Assembly: GCA_016704485.1 (NCBI GenBank) | Contig: JADJAA010000003.1 | Coordinates: 124,001-188,000, forward strand | DNA length: 64,000 nt | Source: Flavobacteriales bacterium | Lineage (GTDB): Bacteria; Bacteroidota; Bacteroidia; Flavobacteriales_F; PHOS-HE28 | Direction: 5' to 3' | Part shown: piece after piece, positions 15,584 to 24,704 of the stretch | Numbering within the stretch: position 1 is the stretch's first letter | Layout: every line of letters starts with the position of its first letter | Notes under the pieces: generated by a model | The model's input: only the letters and a program-made list of their open reading frames with translations | What the model was told of the DNA's origin: nothing | The model's database searches: none | Position numbers and translations under genes: made by a program

Positions 15584-16440
15584 CACCATCCAAAGGTCAA
15601 GTAGAACAAACTCTGTTGATCCTTCCATTTCAAGTACGTGCTGTACCTGCCATATGGCAGATCGGTAACATCCACCCACTTATCGGTCTCTCCGTCCGTT
15701 GGCATGTCCACACGCAAACTGATGTTGCTTTCCGCGACACCGAGGGTATCCTGTCTAGACAGTTCGAAATGCGTATCCGGGCCGCTTGCCGGGAAATGCA
15801 AAAGGTGGTTGGCGTAATTCGGATCGCGCATAATAGGGATCTCCAGTGGACCAATGCGTGAGAAGTTCATGATCAACGAAAATTCGTAACGCGCTGTGTC
15901 ATACAGTGCCATCACTTCCGTACGCTGTGCCATCCACAGGGCGTCGAACTGTTCGGTCAGTTGCGCGTTGATCGGATCATTCAACTGGGCAAGAACGAAC
16001 CAGCCATTCCGGAACGGAAGCAACACCGGCGGACGAGGAGGAACACCCACACGCGCCGTGCGGGCCAACATCCGTTCTTCGATATCGCCATTGCCAGCAA
16101 GGTCAACGATCATGGTATCCACACCGCGCACCACGCGCAGTTTGTTGTCCGTGGTGGTGTAATTCCATCCGACCTCAACCGCTTTGATCGAAGTTCCATT
16201 CACGGTGATCAACGACTTCAATTGCATCGGCTTTCCGGGATAATTCACCGGTATGCGCGGGTCGGTATAGCTCCACCATTGGCCGCGAGCGAGGTACTCT
16301 ACCGTGTAGCTTCCTTGCAGCGGAATGAGGTCCTTGCTGTCCTCGATGAAGGCATAGTTGTAACGATATGAGCACAGATCTGACTGACCACATGCGCTAT
16401 CAGGCAAGAAGAATAAGGACATTATGATAAGTAGTCGCAT
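15583..16440 (-). CDS. Secreted protein of unknown function, operon partner of the 14654 gene
   Basis: 285 residues with signal peptide LLIIMSLFFLPDSACGQS. No known domain is recognised. PLQGSYTVEYLARGQWW near the N terminus and LPYGRYSTYLKWKDQQSLFY at the C terminus suggest a beta-rich fold related to its downstream neighbour. The ORF opens at 16488, but ATG 16440 begins the signal peptide and follows a TATTTTAA-CCCA spacing like other leaderless starts in the window. The stop overlaps the next start by one base (TGATG). Confidence 0.65.
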   Translation of the reverse strand: MRLLIIMSLFFLPDSACGQSDLCSYRYNYAFIEDSKDLIPLQGSYTVEYLARGQWWSYTDPRIPVNYPGKPMQLKSLITVNGTSIKAVEVGWNYTTTDNKLRVVRGVDTMIVDLAGNGDIEERMLARTARVGVPPRPPVLLPFRNGWFVLAQLNDPINAQLTEQFDALWMAQRTEVMALYDTARYEFSLIMNFSRIGPLEIPIMRDPNYANHLLHFPASGPDTHFELSRQDTLGVAESNISLRVDMPTDGETDKWVDVTDLPYGRYSTYLKWKDQQSLFYLTFGW

Positions 16441-16516
16441 TGGGTTAAAATACACCCAAGTAGATAAAAGGTTCGCTAGCGCCACCATTTAGTGCATACG
16501 CACCACCGGCCTATCC

Positions 16517-16524
16517 TACTTTTG
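16517..16524 (+). promoter_or_regulatory. -7 promoter element TACTTTTG of the beta-helix gene
   Basis: TACTTTTG matches TAnnTTTG exactly and ends 3 bases before ATG 16528. If it is functional, transcription starts at or next to the start codon. Confidence 0.55.
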
Positions 16525-16527
16525 CCA

Positions 16528-18405
16528 ATGCAACTTATTGCACTGATGCGTCGATCAACTCTTCTCCTGCTCTTGTTAGGACCCGCCGCATGCGCGCAAG
16601 TTCTACCCGACCCTCCGCAGATCTGGCTGAACACATGCATGCCGACCAACTCGAACACCGTCACCGTATGTTCAAGTGGTTGCGACTACACCAATCCGCA
16701 ACTACAATCGGCGATCGACAACGCGCTACCGGGCACCACGATTCTGCTTCAGAGCGGACACAACTACAGTGGTCCGTACACCCTTCCCGCGAAGGTCGGT
16801 GATGAATGGATCATCATCCGCACGAACATCTCCGACGCTCAATTGCCGGATGAGGACCATCGCATCGACCCATCTTACGCTGCGCTACTGGCCAAGATCC
16901 AAGCGCCCGTGAACCAATCCGCCTTGATCTTCGCAAGCGGTGCACACCACTACCGCGTGATGGATCTGGAAGTGCGGACCGTTGGTTACAGTTATGACAT
17001 CATCGTTGCGGGTAGTGCGGAAACATCGGTCGCAAATGTGCCGCACGATATCGTGTTCGATCGGCTGTACATTCATGGCGATCCGATCCTTGGCACCAAG
17101 CGTGGCATCCGCTTGAACAGCGCCAGTTCCGCCGTGATCAATTGCTGGATCAGTGATTGCAAGGCCAACGGACAGGATGCACAGGCCATTGCCGGATGGA
17201 ACGGTCCCGGTCCCTTCAAGATCGTGAATAACCACTTGGAAGGAAGTGGCGAGAACGTCATGTTCGGCGGGGCACTCGCGACGATCACCGACCTCATCCC
17301 ATCCGATATCGAGATCCGCAACAATCACTTTTTCAAACCACCGAGTTGGCGCATCAGCGACCCCAATTACGAAGGCACGCCGTGGTGCATCAAGAACCTC
17401 TTCGAACTAAAGAACGCGCAACGTGTTTGGGTGGAAGGCAATATTTTTGAGAACAACTGGGCGCATTGCCAAAGCGGCTTCGCCATCGTGTTCACACCGC
17501 GTACGGAAAGCGGCGCTGCGATGAACAACCGTGTCACAGATGTTACTTGGTGCCACAATCAGTTGATCAACAGCGATGGTGGCTTCAACATCAGTGGGCA
17601 CGACGATCAGCTGCCGAACCCGGTGAGCACACGCATCCTCATCGAGCACAACCTTTCTTACGCGATCAGCAATGTCAACAAGATGTACCAGTTCCTGAAC
17701 GGCGCAGAGCACGTCACCATAAAACACAACACCGACCTCAATACCGGCACCACCACCAGCGCCGCCGGCGCGCCCATGGTGGCGCTCACCTTCGCTGATA
17801 ACATCGTGGGTTACGGTGCCTATGGCGTATGTGGCACCGGATCGGGATGTGGTAACGCGACCATCAATACCTACTTCCCCGGATCAACGTTCACGCACAA
17901 TGTGATCGTGGGCGTAGCAGGTGGTGCCTCCGGAAATCCGAACCAATACCCTCCGTTCCATTGGTTCCCGACACAACCAAGTGCTGTTGGTTTCGCAGAC
18001 ATCAGCACCAACAATTATCACTTGCTTGCTTCCAGTCCATACGCTGGTGGGGCATCGGACGGCACCGACATTGGTGCTGATATCGACAGCGTGAATGCAC
18101 ATACCAATGAAGTACTTGCAGGTTACTGGCCTGCTTGCACGAACATCTCCACTGGGACGAGTGCAGATCCAAACCCGCGATCACTTTACATTTTCCCGAA
18201 CCCCGCAGCACAACACTTTGTCCTGGAACTACCCTACAACGAACCGCAACGCTACTCGCTGCACAATGCAGATGGACGCACAATACGAAATGGAACCGCG
18301 TTTACCGGAGAACCCATTTCCGTGGAAGAATTGCCGAATGGAACGTACTTCATTCGCTTTGATCTGCTCCCGAACGGCACGGCAAAGCTGGTCATTGCGC
18401 GGTAG
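16528..18405 (+). CDS. Secreted right-handed beta-helix protein with T9SS type A sorting domain
   Basis: 625 residues. The signal peptide covers RRSTLLLLLLGPAACAQ. The body has parallel beta-helix features: SAIDNALPGTTILLQSGHNYSG, then rungs such as HDIVFDRLYIHGD, SAVINCWISDCKANGQDAQAI, FKIVNNHLEGSGENVMFGG, VWVEGNIFENNWAH and ILIEHNLSYAI. This is the layout of pectate-lyase-like/NosD-type repeat proteins, so a polysaccharide-binding or lyase role is possible; no catalytic set could be assigned. The C terminus (LYIFPNPAAQHFVLELP, then LPNGTYFIRF) is a T9SS type A domain. ATG 16528 was preferred for its distance from the -7 element; ATG 16546 is a good alternative. Confidence 0.85.
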   Translation: MQLIALMRRSTLLLLLLGPAACAQVLPDPPQIWLNTCMPTNSNTVTVCSSGCDYTNPQLQSAIDNALPGTTILLQSGHNYSGPYTLPAKVGDEWIIIRTNISDAQLPDEDHRIDPSYAALLAKIQAPVNQSALIFASGAHHYRVMDLEVRTVGYSYDIIVAGSAETSVANVPHDIVFDRLYIHGDPILGTKRGIRLNSASSAVINCWISDCKANGQDAQAIAGWNGPGPFKIVNNHLEGSGENVMFGGALATITDLIPSDIEIRNNHFFKPPSWRISDPNYEGTPWCIKNLFELKNAQRVWVEGNIFENNWAHCQSGFAIVFTPRTESGAAMNNRVTDVTWCHNQLINSDGGFNISGHDDQLPNPVSTRILIEHNLSYAISNVNKMYQFLNGAEHVTIKHNTDLNTGTTTSAAGAPMVALTFADNIVGYGAYGVCGTGSGCGNATINTYFPGSTFTHNVIVGVAGGASGNPNQYPPFHWFPTQPSAVGFADISTNNYHLLASSPYAGGASDGTDIGADIDSVNAHTNEVLAGYWPACTNISTGTSADPNPRSLYIFPNPAAQHFVLELPYNEPQRYSLHNADGRTIRNGTAFTGEPISVEELPNGTYFIRFDLLPNGTAKLVIAR

Positions 18406-18458
18406 GTTTTGGCGGTAACCGGTACGTTCAAAGTTCGTATTGAGCCGATAAGACCCCA

Positions 18459-18665
18459 TCATTCGCTCAAAAACCCAAAGATCTTTTCCATCAGCTCTTT
18501 CCGAATGCCGCGCTTGTCCCGCTCCAGAACGTAGATGGAAACCGATGCATTCAACGCTGGGAAATAATTAACGACCGTGCCCCAGAAGCCTCCATGAACG
18601 AATCCTTCCAACCCATTCACATCATCTCCCGACAGATGCACAGTATTGAGGACGGCCAGCGTGCA
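18459..18665 (-). pseudogene. C-terminal remnant of a beta-lactamase-family serine hydrolase
   Basis: About 68 codons with no normal start. The upstream TAA closes the frame. The sequence GFVHGGFWGTVVNYFPALNASVSIYVLERDK followed by an ELMEKIFGFL end matches the last strands and C-terminal helix of class C beta-lactamase/penicillin-binding-protein-like hydrolases, where HxGFWGT corresponds to the conserved HTG box. The catalytic SxxK and YxN boxes are absent from the window. Confidence 0.6.
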
Positions 18666-18714
18666 TTAGGCCATGTCGAATGGAACTGCCCGTTGTCTAG
18701 CCGCTAACCCCACC

Positions 18715-18722
18715 TATTTTTA
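18715..18722 (+). promoter_or_regulatory. -7-like element TATTTTTA ahead of the 18727 gene
   Basis: It has one mismatch to TAnnTTTG and is followed by CACC and then ATG 18727. The four-base gap is the same as at several other genes here. Confidence 0.4.
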
Positions 18723-18726
18723 CACC

Positions 18727-19176
18727 ATGCGCATCCGCTTTCAAAAAGAACACGGTGGCCACCGATTGATCTGCACACGGCGCGATGGTTCATTCACGCA
18801 AAGCGCAGTGGGACCTTCGCTTCCCGAACACGACTTGGCGCATTTCGTTGTGGAAAGTGAATTGCGGTTGGATCAAGGTTTTTTCGGACTGATCAACGAA
18901 GGGTACAGCATTCAACAACTCGGTGATCCGGCGGTGATCCCTAGCCTACCTGCTGGCTCCATGGAGGCAGAGGTGCTTACACGCACCTTGCAGGGTTTGA
19001 GCAATGGCGCGGTGGCCCAAAGCGATTTTGGTGCAAGCGTTGAGGCGGAACTTTCCCGCGTACCCAAAGGTCTTACCGATGCGGTGATCACGCACATGCT
19101 TCAGACCTACGTTACGCTCCTGAACAGTTGGGATAACGTAGCGGAAGGTGCCGCGCTGGAACTGCGGTGGCGTTGA
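18727..19176 (+). CDS. Conserved-looking cytoplasmic protein of unknown function
   Basis: 149 residues with no signal peptide or membrane segment, and a family I do not recognise. MRIRFQKEHGGHRLICTRRDGSFT opens with short strands, then mostly helices (HDLAHFVVESELRLDQGFFGLINEG, LTDAVITHMLQTYVTLLNSWDNVAEGAALELRW). The HDLAHFVVE stretch carries His, Asp and Glu that could be functional, but this is speculation. An upstream in-frame ATG at 18673 exists. ATG 18727 was chosen for its position four bases after a -7-like element and because codons before it look non-coding. Confidence 0.7.
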   Translation: MRIRFQKEHGGHRLICTRRDGSFTQSAVGPSLPEHDLAHFVVESELRLDQGFFGLINEGYSIQQLGDPAVIPSLPAGSMEAEVLTRTLQGLSNGAVAQSDFGASVEAELSRVPKGLTDAVITHMLQTYVTLLNSWDNVAEGAALELRWR

Positions 19177-19329
19177 TCCAGCAGACTATTATAAAGAAGT
19201 ACTTCCATCTTACTGAAAACAGACTCGAGCACAACTTTCTTTCTAAGAACAACACGCGACATTCGATAAGATATCGATCAACATCAACCCAAGTCGTGTT
19301 GGTATAATTGATCGATCCGATATGCGAGA

Positions 19330-19689
19330 TCACTCTCGATCCGCGTCCTCCACGAACGGAACTTTCGCTTTCAACTTGTGATCATTCAATTTTCCGAAAC
19401 GGGTGCGCAGCAAATTCGAAAGACTTTGTGCGGCACCTTCTACAGCTTGATGATTGTTCGATGGTTTATATGTTGCAGCAACGGGATCCATTCCATTCGG
19501 GCGTGCTTCCATCGTGCAGCTATGGTCATTGGGTCCGGTCTTGTCGGCGTTCATATCCTGTACGTGTACTTCCACTCGGGTAATGCGTTCCGCGAAGTGG
19601 CTCAAGCTCTTCTCTACTACGTTACGTACATGCTCAGCAAAGGCTTCAGAGCCTTCGATGTTCTTATCGGTGTTGATCTGTATCTGCAT
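19330..19689 (-). CDS. HPF/RaiA-family ribosome-associated protein
   Basis: 119 residues matching the short hibernation-promoting/ribosome-associated inhibitor family: MQIQINTDKNIEGSEAFAEHV, the strand ITRVEVHVQDMNADK, then DHSCTMEARPNGMDPVAATY and the helix NNHQAVEGAAQSLSNLLRTRFGKL. Known members bind the 30S decoding region and silence or protect ribosomes in stationary phase. This version has a shorter basic tail (KLKAKVPFVED) than E. coli HPF-type proteins. It is monocistronic. A degenerate second copy lies at 37752-38051. Confidence 0.85.
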   Translation of the reverse strand: MQIQINTDKNIEGSEAFAEHVRNVVEKSLSHFAERITRVEVHVQDMNADKTGPNDHSCTMEARPNGMDPVAATYKPSNNHQAVEGAAQSLSNLLRTRFGKLNDHKLKAKVPFVEDADRE

Positions 19690-19693
19690 GTGC

Positions 19694-19701
19694 TAAAGGT
19701 A
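19694..19701 (-). promoter_or_regulatory. -7-like element TACCTTTA of the HPF gene
   Basis: On the minus strand TACCTTTA (one mismatch to TAnnTTTG) is followed by GCAC and then the ATG at 19689, suggesting a leaderless start. Confidence 0.45.
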
Positions 19702-20298
19702 CGGATCAAACCATTTCGCACATTGGGTCTGGTCACAAGAAATGATAAACATTTCAAAGGGTTAGCCATCCCTCCATTTCTATCATATTAACTAGAGAAA
19801 AATATGAATGAAAAATTCTTAACAGGCAAATTGGGAAATATCAGAAAGTAAATGAAAGAGCCGTTTATTGTTCATTCAGGGTGCTGTTGGTGAGGGTGTT
19901 TCACATCCCGATCTGCTGATTCGTAACTAAGTTACCCTGAAGCTTGGTTCCATAGCATCAAACACCCATAGGAAGTTGAGAATTTATTCCCCGATCCCGG
20001 TAATGGATTTCCCTTGCGCGCAGGTTATGAGATCGAGAATTACGAAGTATAACTAGTGTTACCAACACTTTTCGACAAAGCCTGAATACGGCATGGTTCT
20101 TTTAGAGGCGTTGACGCATATTAAAACTTACGCCGTCCCAATATCACGGATCACGTAACTCGACCAACATCTTTGTACCTAAGTGAATAACATAAAGAGG
20201 CTTTCGTCCTTTTACGTGGGTTAGTTCAAAGTCCAATTGCTACAAGGCTTACAAGAGACAACACCTAAGAAACTTACAACAACTAAAACCGATAAACC
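19702..20298. other. Intergenic region of about 600 bases, no gene seen
   Basis: All frames are broken. The only candidate signal is CATCTTTG at 20168-20175, one mismatch from TAnnTTTG. It could be the -7 element of the 20299 gene and would leave a leader of about 115 bases, unlike the short leaders elsewhere. No tRNA or RNA gene was recognised. Confidence 0.5.
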
Positions 20299-20907
20299 AT
20301 GAAACCTTACAAATACATTTTACCGATACTGCTCATCACTTCACTGAGCAGCACCGCCCAAGAGATCCGCTTTTCAGCGGGGTACAATGGATCCAACATC
20401 AAAGAAACCGGAACTGATAAATGGGCGGGTCGAGCCGGCTACCAGTTCGGTGCTGATGTGCTACTTGGCAATCGTGTCTTCGTGAAACCCGGCATCAATT
20501 TTATGGTGCGCAACTTGAATTACAGTTTTGCGGATACGACGGGGATCACACCTACCGAATTTAAGTATACATCGCGCTATTTGAGTGTCCCGATAATGCT
20601 AGGTGTGAACTTTCTTGACCCTACGGATGATCCACCGATCAACGCTTATGTTATGGCAGGGCCAACTGCGCTGTTCAACCTAAGTGCTGACCTGAACAAT
20701 AATAATCTGGATGTGCAGACCAGTTCCAGCCAATGGTACGTAGGGTTTGGAGCGGGTCTTGAGTTCAGTTTCCTGTTCCTGGAAGCTGGTTACGACGTGG
20801 CCTTGACCAAAGAGTTCGACGAGTTCAATCGTCCGAATTTGACAACCAATCCGAAAGTGAACTATCTCCATATTGTTGGAGGAGTGCGCCTACGACTTGC
20901 GAAATAA
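20299..20907 (+). CDS. Outer-membrane beta-barrel protein (porin-like family)
   Basis: 202 residues. The signal peptide is ILPILLITSLSSTAQ. The mature part has alternating amphipathic strands typical of the eight-stranded OMP_b-brl_2 group: IRFSAGYNGSNI, GYQFGADVLLGNRVFVKPGINFMV, SRYLSVPIMLGVNFL, AYVMAGPTALFNL, WYVGFGAGLEFSFLFLEAGYDVALT, and YLHIVGGVRLRLAK as last strand. It sits alone, convergent with the P-type ATPase, with a long hairpin right after the stop. No specific function can be given. Confidence 0.8.
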   Translation: MKPYKYILPILLITSLSSTAQEIRFSAGYNGSNIKETGTDKWAGRAGYQFGADVLLGNRVFVKPGINFMVRNLNYSFADTTGITPTEFKYTSRYLSVPIMLGVNFLDPTDDPPINAYVMAGPTALFNLSADLNNNNLDVQTSSSQWYVGFGAGLEFSFLFLEAGYDVALTKEFDEFNRPNLTTNPKVNYLHIVGGVRLRLAK

Positions 20908-20909
20908 TT

Positions 20910-20955
20910 GTTGGTTAGCTAAGACGATAGGGTCATATCGTATTAGCTAACCAAC
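20910..20955. terminator. Long, nearly perfect hairpin between convergent genes
   Basis: GTTGGTTAGCTAAGACGATA pairs with TATCGTATTAGCTAACCAAC (19 of 20 positions) around the loop GGGTCA. It begins 3 bases after the porin-like gene stop. No T-run follows on either strand, so it may act as a 3' end stabiliser or a bidirectional terminator. Confidence 0.6.
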
Positions 20956-21177
20956 ACAGCAGCTATCACGCTCTTTATTACCCCCATGCTTCGCTGCTAC
21001 AGGTAATGGAGAGCGTTATCACATTCATGTCAGGTCATAACATTACGCGACATCACTATGATAAGTTCTTGGAGCATCATCGTCAGTGCATCTCTCGTGC
21101 ATGACCTGTGTAAAATGAAAGATGCACGATCTTGCACGAGCTACTAGTGATCCTGGTCGGCAATAGTCACAACAAGA

Positions 21178-23691
21178 TCACTTCACTGCTGAGATCGAAC
21201 GTCGCTTGATCCATTTGTATACTTCGAACCACAACACGGAAGCCAGACCGATCACCGCAGATAGGCCAAGCTGTGTTAGCGTTGGCGAAGCCAAATGGAA
21301 GAAGGAACGGATCACTGGTATATAAAGCATCGCGACCAACAAGCCGATAGTGAGCAGCAACATGCCACGCAGCAGCAAATTGCTATTGCCATAGCTCGTG
21401 AAAAGCGAAGCAGTGAATGAACGGTTTACCAGTGTGAGCCCGATGTTCGCTATGACCAATGTGCTGAAGACCATGGTCCGGACCAGTTCCTCATGATAGC
21501 CTTGTTGCACAGAGATCTGATATGCGCCCAGTGTGCCTAGCGTGATCACCAGTCCCTGCCAGATACTGATGGAAAGATCCTTCCACGTGAGGAAGGTGAG
21601 GCTGAGGGGGCGCGGTGATCGCAACATGCCGTCCTTTTCAAGTGGTTCGTTCTCGTAAACGATACTGCACGTAGGACCCATGATCAGTTCCAAGAAGATC
21701 ACATGTAACGGAGTGAAAATGTTGGGATAGATCCACCCTAGGAACAACGGCAATGATACAGTGAGGATGATGGGGATATGGATGGAGATGATATACTGTA
21801 TTGCTTTTTTCAGATTGCCATAGATCTTGCGGCCCAACGCAACGGCCTCCACCATGTTGCCCAGATCATCGTTCACGAGGATCAACGACGCTGCTTCCTT
21901 GGCGAGTTCACTACCCCGCTTGCCCATAGCGATACCGATGTGCGCGGCTTTTAACGCAGGTCCATCGTTCACTCCATCACCGGTCATTGCAACCACATGG
22001 CCTTCTGCTTGCAAGGCTTTAATGATCCGCAGTTTCGCCTCGGGGAACATGCGCGTGAAGATGTTCGTGTCGTGCACCACCTTGCGCAGATCGGCATCAT
22101 CCAACAGCATCATTTCATCGCCGTTCATGGTCTTTTCAGCTCCACGGAAGCCGGTCTGTTTTGCAATGGCAGCGGTGGTGAGCGCGTTGTCGCCGGTGAT
22201 GATCTTCACTTGGATGCCCGCGGTGTAGAACTGTTGGAACACGCCACTAATGTTTGCTTTCGGTGGATCATTGAACGCTACCAGCCCAAGGAAGTCCAGC
22301 CTGAATTCCTCTTGATCCTTCGGATACGCATCTCCGGAGAACTTCGCTTGGGCAACACCAAGCACACGCAATCCTTGCCCCGCCAATGCCTCAACTTGTG
22401 CAAGTACTGCGTTCTTCTCCGGATCACTCAACGATGACTGGCGCAACACTCGTTCCGGTGCACCCTTGCAGGCGATGATCCGTTCGCCAGCACTGTTCGC
22501 GAACACGTGTGTCATCATCGGTGGTTTGCCACCAAGCGGATACTCATGCGCCATGTGGAATTCCGGCCGGCGATCACGTTGTGAGGTATCCTTGTAGACC
22601 TTATGCAGCGCCACTTCCATGGGGTCGAACGGAACGGGCTCACTTGCCCACATCGCGATCTCGATCACCCGCTGAGCCTCTGCTTCGCGCCATGCTTCCG
22701 CGGCCATTGTACGTCCATTCGCTTGCACGAAGATCTGCGCCAACGTCATCCGGTTCTCGGTAATGGTACCGGTCTTGTCCGTGCAGATGACGGTGGCCGA
22801 ACCCAATGTTTCCACCGTGGTGGAGCGCTTCACGATAACACCTTGTTTGGCCAAGCGCCATGCACCCAATGCCAAGAACGTAGCAAATGCAACAGGGATC
22901 TCTTCCGGCAGAATGGACATCGCCAAGGTGAGTCCAGTGAGCAAGCTATCCAATAGCGATCCGCTGCGCGAATACGCCACGACCCATACGGCGAGGAACA
23001 CCACTACGCCCACAATGGCCATGTTGCGAACGAACCGTGTGATCTGTTCTTGGAGCGGTGTCGGCGGCACTTCGATTGCTTCGAGGGACGTACTGATCTT
23101 GCCCAACTGTGTGCCTTTTCCAACCGCTGAAACGCGGTACACCGCAAGCCCGGAAACAACCTGTGTGCCTTTGCTCACCTTGGCCAGTTCCGGATCATCC
23201 ATGTTGCGCGCTATCGCGAACGCTTCACCCGTGAGGATCGATTCATTCACACTGAAATCGTTGCTCTGCACGATCACTCCATCTGCCGCGAGCAAACTGC
23301 CTTCTTCTGCTACGACCAGATCGCCGACCACAACATCCTCGACAGGCACTTTCAACACAGCGTTGTTACGTATCACCGTGGCTTGTGCTTCGCTGAATGC
23401 CCGCAGTGCGTCGAGCGCTCTGCGACTCCGCGAGTCCTGATAAATGCTGATCGTCGAAACAAGAACGATCGCGCCCGCCATGAAATAGGCTTCGGTGCGT
23501 TCACCCAACGCAAAGTAGATGATGCTCGTGGCCAGTAGCAGCAGGAACATCGGTTCCATCACCGCACCCCTCACCGCAGGCCAGAAATTTCCTTGTGTTC
23601 TTTCCGCAATGGTATTCCGTCCGTGGCGCGTTCGCGCAACACTCACCTCAGCCTCGGTAAGACCAGGGAAGGAGAAGGGATTTGAGGGCAT
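21178..23691 (-). CDS. Cation-translocating P-type ATPase (P2-like)
   Basis: 837 residues. The N-terminal cation-ATPase domain is GLTEAEVSVARTRHGRN. The actuator motif is TGE in ILTGEAFAI. TM4 contains SILPEEIPVAFATFLALGAWRLAK (PEEIP). The phosphorylation site is Asp305 in CTDKTGTIT. The nucleotide domain contains KGAPERVL, and the hinge is MTGDGVNDGPALKAAHIGIAMG. Four to six C-terminal membrane segments follow. PEEIP and the lack of heavy-metal CPx motifs point to the P2 group (Ca-type, close to Mg/Ca pumps); the ion is not certain. It is a stand-alone gene convergent with the beta-barrel gene. Confidence 0.88.
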   Translation of the reverse strand: MPSNPFSFPGLTEAEVSVARTRHGRNTIAERTQGNFWPAVRGAVMEPMFLLLLATSIIYFALGERTEAYFMAGAIVLVSTISIYQDSRSRRALDALRAFSEAQATVIRNNAVLKVPVEDVVVGDLVVAEEGSLLAADGVIVQSNDFSVNESILTGEAFAIARNMDDPELAKVSKGTQVVSGLAVYRVSAVGKGTQLGKISTSLEAIEVPPTPLQEQITRFVRNMAIVGVVVFLAVWVVAYSRSGSLLDSLLTGLTLAMSILPEEIPVAFATFLALGAWRLAKQGVIVKRSTTVETLGSATVICTDKTGTITENRMTLAQIFVQANGRTMAAEAWREAEAQRVIEIAMWASEPVPFDPMEVALHKVYKDTSQRDRRPEFHMAHEYPLGGKPPMMTHVFANSAGERIIACKGAPERVLRQSSLSDPEKNAVLAQVEALAGQGLRVLGVAQAKFSGDAYPKDQEEFRLDFLGLVAFNDPPKANISGVFQQFYTAGIQVKIITGDNALTTAAIAKQTGFRGAEKTMNGDEMMLLDDADLRKVVHDTNIFTRMFPEAKLRIIKALQAEGHVVAMTGDGVNDGPALKAAHIGIAMGKRGSELAKEAASLILVNDDLGNMVEAVALGRKIYGNLKKAIQYIISIHIPIILTVSLPLFLGWIYPNIFTPLHVIFLELIMGPTCSIVYENEPLEKDGMLRSPRPLSLTFLTWKDLSISIWQGLVITLGTLGAYQISVQQGYHEELVRTMVFSTLVIANIGLTLVNRSFTASLFTSYGNSNLLLRGMLLLTIGLLVAMLYIPVIRSFFHLASPTLTQLGLSAVIGLASVLWFEVYKWIKRRSISAVK

Positions 23692-24043
23692 CGGCGGTTA
23701 AGGTAAGTTGCGGATAGCTAACTAAATAACCCTCGGGTTCTACACTAATACTCGGACGTAGCATGGATGCTTTGATCGCTTAGTAAATGGCCAAGCTTCA
23801 CCATGATGATCTGGCAGGAAGAACATATTGCGCGTTGCAAGAATGGGTCTGCGAGATCCGTTCCTTCCCGGAAAAATCGACCATCTCATGGTCGGCGACA
23901 AGATCGAACAGCGCTTCGAACTGTTCCTGTCCGAATTAAAATCACCATTTCTCGTTATGCTACTTCTGGTGATCGCAACATCATACCTATGATGGCACAT
24001 CAGTACAGCGAGAAAAAGACCGGATACCTATGACCGAAGGAGT
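23692..24043. other. Intergenic region, no convincing gene
   Basis: Short frames exist on both strands. A minus-strand stretch around 23820-23950 reads DLVADHEMVDFSGKERISQTHSC, which looks coding-like, but it lacks a start and ends early. It may be a gene remnant; the family was not recognised. Confidence 0.35.
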
Positions 24044-24268
24044 CTAAGCTCTGCTTTTCTTCCGCATAATTTCTGCCGCCTCAGCCTTCCACTGCGCCAG
24101 CAGACCGTCGCCTTCTTGGATCATCTCAGCGAACGGATCACTACTTGCTTTTACCTCATCGGGTTTGGAAGTGGCGGCAGCTCGGCTTCTAGGAGCGGAA
24201 CGCAACATCATCGCAGTGGTCCCTGCCGCCAAGATCATCGCAATGGTCATTAATTTCTTCGGTGTCAT
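24044..24268 (-). CDS. Small membrane-anchored or secreted protein, unknown
   Basis: 74 residues. MTPKKLMTIAMILAAGTTAMM is a hydrophobic N-terminal segment (signal or anchor), then an Ala/Ser/Lys-rich linker and a helical charged tail: DPFAEMIQEGDGLLAQWKAEAAEIM, ending in RKKSRA. No family is recognised. The ORF opens at 24364, but the residues before ATG 24268 have no hydrophobic start and the DNA looks non-coding. Confidence 0.45.
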   Translation of the reverse strand: MTPKKLMTIAMILAAGTTAMMLRSAPRSRAAATSKPDEVKASSDPFAEMIQEGDGLLAQWKAEAAEIMRKKSRA

Positions 24269-24704
24269 TGTACATAGTGTTTGTCGCGGCTCTCTCCAGA
24301 AAGCGTGCCAATTCAACTGTTGTCGTAAGCAACTGCCAACTCTTCCGTGCGTCCAAAAGTTCATTATCGGAACGTGGCCATCTTCACGCCTCCCATTCCT
24401 GCATCATACCCTTCCATTTCGGTAGGGTAATCGATCCTTCAACAAAGCGATCGAACGATGCAAAGCCTCGCCAGTAGTGCTTGAATCCAATATCCGAGGG
24501 GATCCGGCATCTACTTCGCCATGGCGTGGACACGATCATAAATGCGATCACCGTCCGGCATCCTCCTACTTGAACAATTGTTGACACAACACATCACCTG
24601 ACATGATGCATTTCAATACCAAGTCACCCTAATGAACACCGCCTCACATTACAATAACGTGATCCAAGTTCAGAACTCTAAATGACACTTAACAAAATAA
24701 CAAA
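24269..24704. other. Region upstream of the kdp operon with a possible gene remnant
   Basis: On the minus strand 24384-24587 a frame ends in PSDIGFKHYWRGFASFDRF and LPKWKGMMQEWEA, which reads like the C terminus of a real protein (YWRxFxSF patterns occur in small monooxygenase-like proteins), but its first half looks random. The palindrome AACAATTGTT at about 24575-24584 and a weak -24/-12-like site (CGGCAT, then TCGC, around 24505-24519) are the only regulatory candidates for kdp. No TAnnTTTG element was seen close to the first kdp ORF. Confidence 0.35.

Noticed and set aside
24505..24519. Sigma54 -24/-12 promoter for the kdp operon
   Set aside because: CGGCAT and TCGC with the right spacing match only part of TGGCAC-N5-TTGC and lie about 185 bases upstream; too weak to list as a feature.
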